A stretch of DNA of 11,495 bases from JAJUFS01 sp964599565 (GCA_964599565.1 CAZRFE010000080.1:1-11495), one strand, 5' to 3'; numbered from the stretch's first letter, positions 1 through 7,789 are shown. The notes: generated by a model not told the origin, from the letters alone. Made by a program: numbers and translations.

Positions 1-2
1 TC

Positions 3-458
3 ACGCACGAATCCTATCCCGGCAAGTGGAAGGTCGTGTTCTTCTACCCGAAGGACTTCACCTTCGTATGCCCGACCGAGATCGCGGCGTTCGGCAAGCT
101 GAACGGCGAGTTCGCGGATCGCGATGCGCAGGTGCTCGGCGGCAGCGTGGACAACGAGTTTGTGCACGTCGCCTGGCGCGCGAACAAGGAAGAGCTGAAC
201 GATCTGCCGTTCCCGCTGTTCTCGGATCTCAACCGCCGCCTGTCGTCGTCGCTCGGCATCCTCGACGAGGAAGCGGGCGTTGCAAAGCGCGCAACGTTCA
301 TCGTCGATCCGGACGGCATCATCCGCTTCGCCATGGTCACCGACATGAACGTCGGCCGTAACGTGGATGAAGTGCTGCGCGTTCTCGATGCGCTGCAGAC
401 GGATGAGCTTTGCCCGTGCAACTGGAAGCAGGGCGAAGACACCCTCAACGCAGCGTAA
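3..458 (+). CDS. ahpC: Alkyl hydroperoxide reductase subunit C (peroxiredoxin), 5'-truncated by the window edge
   Basis: Peroxiredoxin that reduces H2O2, organic peroxides and peroxynitrite in the cytoplasm. The 151 visible residues lack the start; compared with roughly 195 residues for Mycobacterium AhpC, about 45 N-terminal residues are missing. The peroxidatic cysteine sits in FTFVCPTEI (codon at 69-71), in the usual PKDFTFVCPTE loop. The C-terminal part carries DELCPCNWKQGEDTL (cysteine codons at 411 and 417). This CxC arrangement is typical of AhpC proteins that work with AhpD, such as the mycobacterial three-cysteine enzyme, rather than of the enterobacterial AhpC/AhpF type. ahpD follows 187 bp downstream on the same strand, which supports the reading. 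Family assignment is very secure; the partner assignment is inferred from the motif and the neighbour. The promoter (often OxyR-controlled in this family) lies outside the window. Confidence 0.96.
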   Translation, partial: THESYPGKWKVVFFYPKDFTFVCPTEIAAFGKLNGEFADRDAQVLGGSVDNEFVHVAWRANKEELNDLPFPLFSDLNRRLSSSLGILDEEAGVAKRATFIVDPDGIIRFAMVTDMNVGRNVDEVLRVLDALQTDELCPCNWKQGEDTLNAA

Positions 459-466
459 GCCGCAGG

Positions 467-486
467 GGAGCGCGTCTTTTCGCTCC
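467..486 (+). other. Short hairpin just after ahpC
   Basis: Arms GGAGCG (467-472) and CGCTCC (481-486) are perfect complements around an 8-nt loop ending in four T. It begins 8 bp after the ahpC stop. No T-run follows the right arm, so it is not a classical intrinsic terminator. The GGAGCG/CGCTCC core resembles the arms of the REP-like palindromes elsewhere in this window, which may be coincidence. A role in protecting the ahpC mRNA 3' end is inference. Confidence 0.4.
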
Positions 487-496
487 AGGCTGTGCA

Positions 497-543
497 GCAG
501 CCCTTTCTCCGGTCCTCATGGGACCGGTCCTCGAAAGGGCTGC
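497..543 (+). other. Strong two-tier hairpin in the ahpC-ahpD gap
   Basis: The outer arms are an 11-bp perfect inverted repeat, GCAGCCCTTTC (497-507) and GAAAGGGCTGC (533-543). Nested inside is a second perfect 7-bp repeat, CCGGTCC (509-515) and GGACCGG (521-527), with loop TCATG. The two stems are separated by one unpaired base on the left and five on the right. No T-tract follows, so this is not a standard intrinsic terminator. Plausible roles are an mRNA processing or stabilising element that sets the AhpC:AhpD ratio, a partial terminator, or an uncharacterised repeat. The structure is seen directly; the function is inference. Confidence 0.6.
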
Positions 544-645
544 GCCTTGCCCGAACGAAAACCCGCAGCTCCCGCTGCTGCACGCAGAAGCGAAGCGCCC
601 TGGGGCGCGATGATCTGACTGGCGCAGTCCGCGCAGGAGAAACGA

Positions 646-1206
646 ATGAACATCGACGACATCAAGAACCTCGTGCCGGATTTCGCGAAGGACATCCGGT
701 TGAACATCTCGACCGTGCTGAAGGATTCCGGTTCGCCGGGTCTCGGCGAAAAGCAGATCGCGATGCTCGCGCTCGCGACCGCGTACGCCGCGCGCAACGC
801 GAAGCTCACCGGTGCCATCGAAGAGGCCGCGTTCGACGTGTTGAGCGACGTGGAGATCAACGCCGCGCGCGGTGCGGCCTCGATCATGGGCATGAACAAC
901 ATCTATTACCGCTTCCTGCACCTCGTCGAGAACGAGGAGTATTCGAAGCTGCCGGCAAAGCTGCGGATGAACATCATCGGCAGCTCCGGCATCGACAAGG
1001 TCGATTTCGAGCTGCTGAGCCTCGCCGTATCGGCGATCAACGGCTGCGGCGCGTGCGTCGCCTCGCATGAGCGCGTCGTGCGCAAGCACGAGCTCAGCGC
1101 CGAGGCCGTGCAGAGCGCGGTGCGCATTGCCGCGGTCGTGCATGCCGCTGCGGTCGCCATCGAAATCGACGCCGCCGGATCCGCCTCCCAGGCGGAAGCG
1201 GCCTGA
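646..1206 (+). CDS. ahpD: Alkyl hydroperoxidase AhpD
   Basis: Thiol adaptor that re-reduces AhpC: in mycobacteria AhpD takes electrons from dihydrolipoamide (via Lpd and SucB) and passes them to oxidised AhpC; it also has weak peroxidase activity. The 186-residue protein contains the CxxC active site in INGCGACVASHERV, with Cys134, Cys137 and His141. Glu122 lies 12 residues before Cys134. These match the Glu118/Cys130/Cys133/His137 set of the M. tuberculosis enzyme with a constant offset of four. Length is close to the roughly 177 residues usual for the family, with an Ala-rich C-terminal extension. The start is fixed by an AGGAG 7 nt upstream of ATG. It follows ahpC on the same strand, and an intrinsic terminator lies 72 bp after the stop, so the two genes form an operon unit. 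Very confident. Confidence 0.96.
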   Translation: MNIDDIKNLVPDFAKDIRLNISTVLKDSGSPGLGEKQIAMLALATAYAARNAKLTGAIEEAAFDVLSDVEINAARGAASIMGMNNIYYRFLHLVENEEYSKLPAKLRMNIIGSSGIDKVDFELLSLAVSAINGCGACVASHERVVRKHELSAEAVQSAVRIAAVVHAAAVAIEIDAAGSASQAEAA

Positions 1207-1278
1207 CCGCGGTTCCCCCACCGCCGGCCAGGCCATCGCGGACCGGTCTTCCCCAGCCGGTTCGCACTGCCCCTCTTG

Positions 1279-1306
1279 GCGCCCGTTCCCCGGGCGCTTT
1301 TTTTTT
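1279..1306 (+). terminator. Intrinsic terminator of the ahpC-ahpD unit
   Basis: A perfect 7-bp GC stem, GCGCCCG (1279-1285) and CGGGCGC (1291-1297), with loop TTCCC, is followed at once by nine T (1298-1306). This is a textbook Rho-independent terminator for plus-strand transcription from ahpC-ahpD. It separates that unit from sppA, whose start is about 130 bp further on. The remainder of the ahpD-sppA gap (1307-1434) contains no gene that I can see and no clear promoter box. Confidence 0.93.
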
Positions 1307-1434
1307 GCGCACTGCGTTCGCGCCGCGTTTGCCGATTTGGCATCATGCGCGGGCGGCGGCGCGAACCGCGCACTTGAATGCCTGTCGAATTGCCTGCATT
1401 CACTCTTCATTACGTCATCAACGGGAAATTCCGC

Positions 1435-3288
1435 ATGAGTCGAAAGCTTGAATCGCCGTTTCGCCAGGCGCTGTCGTTCCTCGACACTGCGCGCAGCATC
1501 GTGCTCAACATTCTCTTTGTCCTGTTCATGCTCTTCCTGCTGCTGATGTTCGTGGGCGCTGCCGGCCTGTTTGCGCCGAAGGAGCCGATGGAAGTTGTCG
1601 ATGGCAGCGCGCTGCGCCTCGCGCCGGAAGGCGTTCTCGTGGAGGAATACAGCGGCGAGGCACTCGAGCGCGCGATCAACGAGGCGATCGGCGACGGCAT
1701 TCCGCAGGTGCGGTTGCGCGACCTGGTCGATTCGGTGGATGCCGCGGCGAACGACGCGCGCATCGCAGCGCTCGTGCTCGATCTCGACAATCTCATCGGC
1801 GGCGGTCCTGCGATGTACCAGGACCTGGCCGAAGCCGTGGAGCGGTTCCGCACCACCGGCAAGCGCGTCATCGCGGTCGGCGACAGCTACGCGCAGGGTC
1901 CTTACTTCGTCGCCTCGCACGCCGACGAAGTACTCATGCATCCGATGGGCGTCGTGTTCGTCACCGGCTACGGCATTTACCAGAACTACTTCAAGGAAGC
2001 GCTCGATACGCTCGATGCGCAGTGGAACGTGTTTCACGCGGGTGAATACAAATCCTTCGGCGAACCGTACTCGCGCACCGGCATGTCCGAGGAAGCGCGC
2101 GAAGCGAATGCTGCGTTTCTCGATGATCTGTGGAGCTTCTATCGCGCGGGCGTGGAAGCGGCGCGCGGGCTGGAGCAGGGCACCGTGCAGACCTACGCGG
2201 AAACGCTCGGCGGCGATACACACGGCGATTTCGCGCAGGCGGCGGTCGACTTCGGTCTCGTCGACCAGCTGTTGCCGCGCGATGCGATGTTCGCGCATGT
2301 CGCCGCGCTCGTCGGTGACGGCAACGGCGGGCTCGGGTTCAGCCACATCGACTACCAGCCGTACATCGCACAGTGGCGCGCGAGCCGGCAGCTGCACGCC
2401 GCCACGAAACCGCAGATCGGCGTGCTCGTGGCGGAAGGCGCGATCATCGACGGCGACCAGCCGCCGGGCGTGATCGCCGCGGAGCGCATGGTGCGCCAGA
2501 TCCGCGAACTGCGCGACGACGATGACGTGCACGCCGTCGTGCTGCGCGTGAACTCCGGCGGCGGCAGCGCGTTTGCGTCCGAGATCATCCAGCGCGAACT
2601 CGAACTGCTGCAGGATGCCGGCAAGCCGCTCGTCGTCTCGATGGGAACGGCCGCCGCGTCCGGCGGTTACTGGATATCCATGACAGCGGATGAAGTCTGG
2701 GCGCAGCCGACAACGATCACCGGTTCCATCGGTGTCGTCGCGATGTTCCCGACCTTCGAAGGCACGCTCAACAAGTACGGCGTTCACACCGACGGTGTCG
2801 GCACGACGCCGTTCGCCGGCGCGTTCCGGCTCGACCGCACCATGAGTCCCGCGGTGAAGCAGGCGATGCAGTCGTCGGTGGACCATCTTTACGGTGTCTT
2901 CGTGAACGAAGTCGCGCAGCACCGCGGACTGGAAGCAAGCGTGGTGGAACGCGTTGCGCAGGGCCGCGTGTGGTCGGGCAGCGATGCGCTGGAGCACCAA
3001 CTCGTGGATTCGCTCGGCGGGATGCACGAGGCCGTCAGCGCGGCCGCGCGGCTGGCAGGGCTCGAGGAATACGCGGTGGTCTACAAGGAACCGGCGTTGA
3101 GCGTGTTCGACCGGATGCTGGTCGACATGTTCCAGGCGGCCGCGCCGCGGCTTTCATTGCGTGCGGACATGGCGTCGAACGTGATGCGCCTGCCGGTTGT
3201 TCGCCAGCTCGCCGTTGAACTCGCGCGGCTGCGGAACTTCAACGATCCGCGCGGCGTGTACGCGCTGTGTTTCTGCGATCTGCCGTAG
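1435..3288 (+). CDS. sppA: Signal peptide peptidase SppA, long (67K) form, S49 family
   Basis: Inner-membrane protease that degrades signal peptides left after secretion, with its active site on the periplasmic side. At 617 residues it matches the E. coli protein (618). A short basic N-terminus is followed by one hydrophobic anchor at about residues 22-45. The N-terminal S49 domain holds the general-base lysine in AGEYKSFGEPYSR (Lys206, equivalent to E. coli Lys209). The C-terminal S49 domain holds the nucleophile in AAASGGYW (Ser409, same number as in E. coli), followed by the TGSIGV segment. Both catalytic residues are present, so it should be active. I chose the ATG at 1435 over the in-frame ATG at 1378 because MSRKLESPF places the anchor as in the family and a GGGA stretch lies about 9 nt upstream. 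It is probably monocistronic, between a terminator upstream and a convergent gene downstream. Confidence 0.95.
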   Translation: MSRKLESPFRQALSFLDTARSIVLNILFVLFMLFLLLMFVGAAGLFAPKEPMEVVDGSALRLAPEGVLVEEYSGEALERAINEAIGDGIPQVRLRDLVDSVDAAANDARIAALVLDLDNLIGGGPAMYQDLAEAVERFRTTGKRVIAVGDSYAQGPYFVASHADEVLMHPMGVVFVTGYGIYQNYFKEALDTLDAQWNVFHAGEYKSFGEPYSRTGMSEEAREANAAFLDDLWSFYRAGVEAARGLEQGTVQTYAETLGGDTHGDFAQAAVDFGLVDQLLPRDAMFAHVAALVGDGNGGLGFSHIDYQPYIAQWRASRQLHAATKPQIGVLVAEGAIIDGDQPPGVIAAERMVRQIRELRDDDDVHAVVLRVNSGGGSAFASEIIQRELELLQDAGKPLVVSMGTAAASGGYWISMTADEVWAQPTTITGSIGVVAMFPTFEGTLNKYGVHTDGVGTTPFAGAFRLDRTMSPAVKQAMQSSVDHLYGVFVNEVAQHRGLEASVVERVAQGRVWSGSDALEHQLVDSLGGMHEAVSAAARLAGLEEYAVVYKEPALSVFDRMLVDMFQAAAPRLSLRADMASNVMRLPVVRQLAVELARLRNFNDPRGVYALCFCDLP

Positions 3289-3305
3289 CGATCGGCGCTT
3301 GATGC

Positions 3306-3328
3306 AGGAGCGGCCTTACGCCGCTCCT
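3306..3328. repeat. REP-like palindrome between convergent sppA and the M48 gene
   Basis: Perfect 9-bp arms AGGAGCGGC (3306-3314) and GCCGCTCCT (3320-3328) flank the loop CTTAC. Read on the minus strand it begins GTAGGAGCGGC, the typical head of REP elements in Xanthomonadaceae and pseudomonads (recalled, not searched). It fills most of the 38-bp gap between the two convergent stop codons and overlaps the M48 stop codon (TAG at 3329-3327). It could act as a bidirectional terminator or an mRNA 3'-end stabiliser, although no T-run follows on either side. Confidence 0.72.
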
Positions 3329-4610
3329 ACATTCCGCGTTGCAATGCCTGGAGTTTTGCGGCAGCGCGCTGGCCGACTTCGGTGTTCGAGGTCGCAGCGA
3401 CACTGTAGTGCTGGATCGCCTCGTCGCGCCGGCCCTGCTCGACGGCGATATCGCCCAGCGCTTCGTGCGCGATCGCCGTCGGCAGCAGCTGGTTCGCCTT
3501 CTCGAAATCCTCGCGTGCGGCATCCAGCTTGCCGGCTTCGCCGAGCAGCAATCCGCGATAGACGCGAAACTCGAAATAGCCGGGGTTTCGTTCAATGGCG
3601 CCGTTGAAGCTTTCCAGCGCGGCCGCGTTGTCTTCCTGCTGCAGCTGCGATTTTCCGAGCAGGCCGTAGAATCGCGCTTCGCGCGGCGCCATCTTCATCG
3701 CTTCGCGCGCCTTCTGCCCGGCGAGTTTCCCGTTGCCTTCAGCGAGCGCTTTCTGGCCGGCGTTGAACGCTTCGTATGCCGGTTGCAGCTTGCGGATGTG
3801 CGCGGTCCTTTCCTGGAACGTTTCCCTGCCGAGCGTGCCGTCGCCCGGCAGCGTGGCGGCGTAGGCGCGGTTGCGCTCCACGCGTTCCTGCGACGGCGGA
3901 TGCGACGCGAACAGGCCTTCAAGCCACGAAGGGTCCTGCCCTTCGGAAAGCCGCACGAAGGTTTCCTGCAACGACACGGCGGCATCCGGATCGTAGCCTG
4001 CCTCCACCATGTACTTCATGCCGTAGTGATCCGCTTCAAGCTCCGCATCGCGGCCGTACTTCGAGCTGATGATCTGCGCACCGAGCATGCCGGCGCCGAC
4101 AGCGAGATCCGCATACTCGCTGTCGCTTGCCGCAATGCCGGCCGCGGCGACACCAAGTTGCAGCAGCATGCCGCGTTCCATCGTCTGTGCGGTGTGGCGT
4201 GCGGCTGCGTGCACGATCTCGTGCCCGAGCACCGCGGCAAGCTCCGCTTCGTTGTCGAGTTCGACCAGCAGGCCGCGGTTCACCGCGATCTTGCCGCCCG
4301 GCAGCGCCCAGGCATTCGGCACGTCGTTGTTGAGCACGACGAACTCGTAGGGGAGGTCGCGGTCCGCGACCTTTGCGAGCTTCTGCCCGACGCTGTCCAC
4401 GTACCGCGTCAGTTCCGGGTCTGCTTCGTACTCGCCGCCCTGCATCTGCTGCGTGGCCAGGTAGTTCGCCTGGCCGATCTCGATTTCCTGCGACTCGGAA
4501 ACGAGGCCGAGATTGCGCTCGCCGGTGACAGGATTCTCGACGCATGCGACAAGAACGGCGAAGGCCGCGGCGAGCGTGGAGAGAACGAGCGGAGCGATCT
4601 TTCTTTTCAT
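3327..4610 (-). CDS. M48-family zinc metalloprotease lipoprotein with C-terminal TPR repeats (BepA/YfgC-like)
   Basis: Predicted periplasmic metalloprotease of the type that acts in outer-membrane protein quality control. The 427-residue protein starts with a basic/hydrophobic signal sequence ending in the lipobox LVAC, so Cys23 would be lipidated; Val at +2 gives no inner-membrane retention signal. The catalytic site is HEIVH (residues 130-134), and the third zinc ligand lies in DAELEADHYG (about Glu190). Three TPR-like units follow at about residues 314-345, 346-379 and 380-411. The architecture (signal, M48, TPR) is that of E. coli BepA, but a lipobox is not a BepA feature, so it may be a lipoprotein paralogue; I give no gene symbol. 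The Shine-Dalgarno is weak (GGTGA 4 nt before ATG), but no upstream in-frame start exists nearby and the signal peptide supports this one. It is transcribed convergently with sppA; tdh ends 81 bp upstream on the same strand. Confidence 0.9.
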   Translation of the reverse strand: MKRKIAPLVLSTLAAAFAVLVACVENPVTGERNLGLVSESQEIEIGQANYLATQQMQGGEYEADPELTRYVDSVGQKLAKVADRDLPYEFVVLNNDVPNAWALPGGKIAVNRGLLVELDNEAELAAVLGHEIVHAAARHTAQTMERGMLLQLGVAAAGIAASDSEYADLAVGAGMLGAQIISSKYGRDAELEADHYGMKYMVEAGYDPDAAVSLQETFVRLSEGQDPSWLEGLFASHPPSQERVERNRAYAATLPGDGTLGRETFQERTAHIRKLQPAYEAFNAGQKALAEGNGKLAGQKAREAMKMAPREARFYGLLGKSQLQQEDNAAALESFNGAIERNPGYFEFRVYRGLLLGEAGKLDAAREDFEKANQLLPTAIAHEALGDIAVEQGRRDEAIQHYSVAATSNTEVGQRAAAKLQALQRGM

Positions 4611-4623
4611 GGCATCACCAGGG

Positions 4624-4655
4624 GCGGACGACTCCTTGTAAAGTGAGGCGTCCGC
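4624..4655 (-). other. Inverted repeat in the leader of the M48 gene
   Basis: The arms GCGGACG (4624-4630) and CGTCCGC (4649-4655) are perfect 7-bp complements around an 18-nt spacer. They lie 14-45 bp upstream of the M48 start and downstream of the tdh stop. They could form a stem in the M48 leader or the 3' end of the kbl-tdh message. No T-run follows, and no convincing -10/-35 pair is visible in this 81-bp gap. Confidence 0.3.
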
Positions 4656-4691
4656 GCAGAACTTTCATCGTGTGAATCCTGTAAATGCGCG

Positions 4692-5717
<1,026 letters not shown>

Positions 5718-5763
5718 GTTGCGTTTCGCTCGCTGAAATAATGCACGTTGACAAGGTGACGAA

Positions 5764-6972
5764 TTACTTTCCGATCACGCCGAGCTTTCTTCCGACCTTC
5801 CCGAACGCTTCGATGGCGCGATCGATGTGTTCGGGTTCGTGCGCCGCCGACATCTGCGTGCGGATGCGCGCCTGGCCTTTCGGCACGACGGGGAACGAGA
5901 AACCGACGACGTACACACCCTCCGCGAACATTGCGTTCGCGAATTCCTTCGCGAGCTTCGCATCGCCAAGCATCACGGGAATGATCGGGTGCTCGCCGGG
6001 CAGCAGCTCGAAGCCGAGCGTCTGCATGCCGGCACGGAAGCGTTTCGCGTTCGCGAAGAGTTTCGTGCGCAGCGCATCGCCCGCGCCGCCTTCCAGCATG
6101 TCCAGCACGCGGATGGACGCGGCGGTGATCACGGGTGCAAGCGTGTTGGAAAAGAGATAGGGGCGGGAGCGGTTGCGCAGCATGTCGATGATCTCGGGAT
6201 GACGCGAGGACGTGTAACCGCCGGATGCGCCGCCCAGCGCCTTGCCGAGCGTGCCGGTGATGATGTCCACGCGATCCATCACGCCGCAATGTTCGTGCGT
6301 GCCGCGGCCGCGCTCGCCCATGAAGCCGACGGCGTGCGAGTCGTCCACCATCACGAGTGCGCCGTATTTCTCCGCGAGATCGCAGATTGCCCCGAGGTTC
6401 GCGAGGTAGCCGTCCATCGAGAACACGCCGTCGGTCGCGATCAGCGTGAACCGCGCGCCGGCGTCGCGCGCTTCCCTGAGCTTCGCCTCGAGATCCGCCA
6501 TGTCGTTGTTCGCGTAGCGGTAGCGTTTCGCCTTGCACAACCGCACGCCGTCGATGATCGAGGCGTGGTTCAGCGCGTCGGAAATGACGGCGTCTTCCTC
6601 GGAAAGCAGCGTTTCGAACAGTCCGCCGTTCGCATCGAAGCACGAGGAATAGAGAATCGTGTCCTGCATGCCGAGGAAACCGGAGATGCGTTTCTCCAGT
6701 TCCTTGTGAACGTCCTGCGTGCCGCAGATGAAACGCACCGACGCCATGCCGTAACCGTGCTCCGCGAGCGCGTCCTGGCCTGCCTTGATGAGATCCGGAT
6801 GATTCGCAAGCCCAAGGTAATTGTTCGCGCAGAAATTCAGCACATGCTCGCCGCCGGCGACTTCGATGTCCGCCTGCTGCTGCGAGACGATCACGCGCTC
6901 GTCCTTGGACAGGCCCGCTTCACGAAGCGCGGCGAGTTCGTCGCGAAGATGCTGGATGAAAGCCTGGGTCAC
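5764..6972 (-). CDS. kbl: 2-amino-3-ketobutyrate coenzyme A ligase (glycine C-acetyltransferase)
   Basis: PLP enzyme that splits 2-amino-3-ketobutyrate with CoA to glycine and acetyl-CoA, completing threonine breakdown after Tdh. It has 402 residues against 398 in E. coli and keeps the same numbering through the active site. Landmarks are FCANNYLGLANHPDL, SSCFDANGGLFETLL, MVDDSHAVGF and the PLP-binding lysine in GTLGKALGGASGG (Lys244). I set the start at the GTG at 6972, because AGGAG (6979-6983 on the complement) is 6 nt upstream and residue numbers then agree with the family. The longer reading from ATG 7023 overlaps the -10 box of the promoter and adds 17 residues absent from homologues. 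First gene of the kbl-tdh operon. Confidence 0.98.
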   Translation of the reverse strand: MTQAFIQHLRDELAALREAGLSKDERVIVSQQQADIEVAGGEHVLNFCANNYLGLANHPDLIKAGQDALAEHGYGMASVRFICGTQDVHKELEKRISGFLGMQDTILYSSCFDANGGLFETLLSEEDAVISDALNHASIIDGVRLCKAKRYRYANNDMADLEAKLREARDAGARFTLIATDGVFSMDGYLANLGAICDLAEKYGALVMVDDSHAVGFMGERGRGTHEHCGVMDRVDIITGTLGKALGGASGGYTSSRHPEIIDMLRNRSRPYLFSNTLAPVITAASIRVLDMLEGGAGDALRTKLFANAKRFRAGMQTLGFELLPGEHPIIPVMLGDAKLAKEFANAMFAEGVYVVGFSFPVVPKGQARIRTQMSAAHEPEHIDRAIEAFGKVGRKLGVIGK

Positions 6973-7022
6973 GGGGCGCTCCTGTCGGTGTCGAAGGCGG
7001 GTCGGATCGGTGAAAGGCCGCA

Positions 7023-7028
7023 ATTATA
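7023..7028 (-). promoter_or_regulatory. -10 box of the kbl-tdh promoter
   Basis: The complement reads TATAAT, a perfect sigma-70 -10 hexamer, about 50 bp upstream of the kbl GTG. Transcription would start near 7016 and leave a leader of about 44 nt carrying the AGGAG. The -35 region is weak: GTGACG lies 19 bp upstream and is only TTGACA-like. This suggests that an activator or regulator (Lrp regulates this operon in E. coli) may be needed; that part is inference. Confidence 0.62.
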
Positions 7029-7084
7029 GCAGTTGCGCTGCGCCGCCCGTCACTCGCCACTTTCTTTTCCGCTACCATGCGCCG

Positions 7085-7477
7085 ATGGATCAGCCTGCCG
7101 CGAATGTCCGCCTCGACAAATGGCTCTGGGCCGCGCGCTTCTTCAGGACGCGCGCGCTTGCGCAGGATGCCGTTGCCGGCGGCAAGGTGCATGTGAACGG
7201 CGAGCGCGCGAAACCCTCGCGCCATGTCATGCCGGGCGACTGCCTGGAAATCACGAAGGGAGAGCAGCGTTTCGCCGTGACGGTGAATGCATTGAGCGCG
7301 CAGCGCGGACCGGCGAGCGTCGCGGAAACGCTTTACACGGAAACGGCGGAAAGCCGCACGGCGCGGGAAGAGGGCGCGGCGATGCGCAGGCTGCTGCGCC
7401 AGTCAGCGCCGCATCCCGACAGGAAGCCGGACAAGAAACAGCGGCGGCACATCATCCGCTTCAAGGAGCGCGGCTGA
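7085..7477 (+). CDS. hslR: Ribosome-associated heat shock protein Hsp15 (S4 RNA-binding domain)
   Basis: Hsp15 binds free 50S subunits that still carry a peptidyl-tRNA and helps to recycle stalled large subunits after heat stress. The 130-residue product (E. coli 133) opens with RLDKWLWAARFFRTRALAQDAV, the S4 RNA-binding fold, and continues with GGKVHVNGERAKPS. The family's basic tail is present as PHPDRKPDKKQRRHIIRFKE. The ATG at 7085 matches the family N-terminus, but no Shine-Dalgarno precedes it. The overlapping ATG at 7077 is in another frame. A TACCAT box at 7073-7078 would place the transcript start on the ATG, so the mRNA may be leaderless. It is divergent from kbl and ends 9 bp from the convergent DUF1328 gene. 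Confidence 0.96.
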   Translation: MDQPAANVRLDKWLWAARFFRTRALAQDAVAGGKVHVNGERAKPSRHVMPGDCLEITKGEQRFAVTVNALSAQRGPASVAETLYTETAESRTAREEGAAMRRLLRQSAPHPDRKPDKKQRRHIIRFKERG

Positions 7478-7486
7478 CGGCGCGGC

Positions 7487-7660
7487 CTATGTGAGCTTCT
7501 TGCCGGCGAATATCGAGAAGATCAGCGCAAGCACGAACAGCACCAGGAAGATGAAGAAAAGGATCTTCGCGATTCCCGCGGCTGCCGATGCGATTCCGGT
7601 GAATCCGAGTACGCCGGCGATCAGCGCGATGATGAAAAAGGCGATTGCCCAACCCAGCAT
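7487..7660 (-). CDS. DUF1328 (YtjA-like) small membrane protein
   Basis: A 57-residue protein of unknown function with two predicted membrane segments, at about residues 4-22 (WAIAFFIIALIAGVLGF) and 31-53 (AKILFFIFLVLFVLALIF), and the basic end GKKLT. The segment IIALIAGVLGFTGIASAAAGIAKI is characteristic of the DUF1328/YtjA family, whose E. coli member has about 53 residues. Members are often noted near stress-related genes; no biochemical role is established to my knowledge. The start is decided by a perfect AAGGAGG (7666-7672 on the complement) 5 nt before ATG. That is the strongest Shine-Dalgarno in the window and predicts high translation. Convergent with hslR; downstream of the yaiI-like gene with a 183-bp gap, so it probably has its own promoter, which I could not place. 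Confidence 0.9.
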   Translation of the reverse strand: MLGWAIAFFIIALIAGVLGFTGIASAAAGIAKILFFIFLVLFVLALIFSIFAGKKLT

Positions 7661-7747
7661 GAAATCCTCCTTATCGACGTTCGTCGCGGAGCGCGACCCT
7701 GTCATGCATAGCTAATCGCGTCGGCGCGCGCGTTGATATGCGGAGTT

Positions 7748-7789
7748 CGCGGTAAACCGCGCATGGCCGGTGCGTGCAGGATGCCTGCA
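7748..7789. other. Two short palindromes in the gap between the DUF1328 and yaiI-like genes
   Basis: CGCGGT-AA-ACCGCG (7748-7761) and TGCAGG-ATG-CCTGCA (7775-7789) are perfect 6-bp inverted repeats 13 bp apart in the 183-bp gap (7661-7843). No T-tract follows on the minus strand. They could slow read-through from the yaiI-like gene or be operator sites for the DUF1328 gene. Nothing else in this gap looks like a gene. Confidence 0.3.

Noticed and set aside
1374..1402. Possible sppA promoter, TTGAAT followed by CATTCA
   Set aside because: The -10 candidate matches only two of six consensus bases; too weak to annotate.
445..3027. 860-codon open frame on the minus strand across ahpD and sppA
   Set aside because: It lies antisense to two clear enzyme genes, is rich in Arg, His, Val and Ala as expected from GC-rich antisense frames, and shows no recognisable domain.
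3339..4646. 435-codon plus-strand open frame antisense to the M48 protease gene
   Set aside because: Shadow of the protease coding sequence with low-complexity Arg/Ala/Val content; the opposite strand has signal peptide, HEIVH and TPR motifs.
5827..7029. 400-codon plus-strand open frame antisense to kbl
   Set aside because: The kbl frame is certain over the same span; this frame is a compositional by-product.
7033..7494. Alternative frame starting upstream of hslR, including the ATG at 7077
   Set aside because: The frame does not encode the S4 domain; the ATG at 7085 gives the full Hsp15 sequence.
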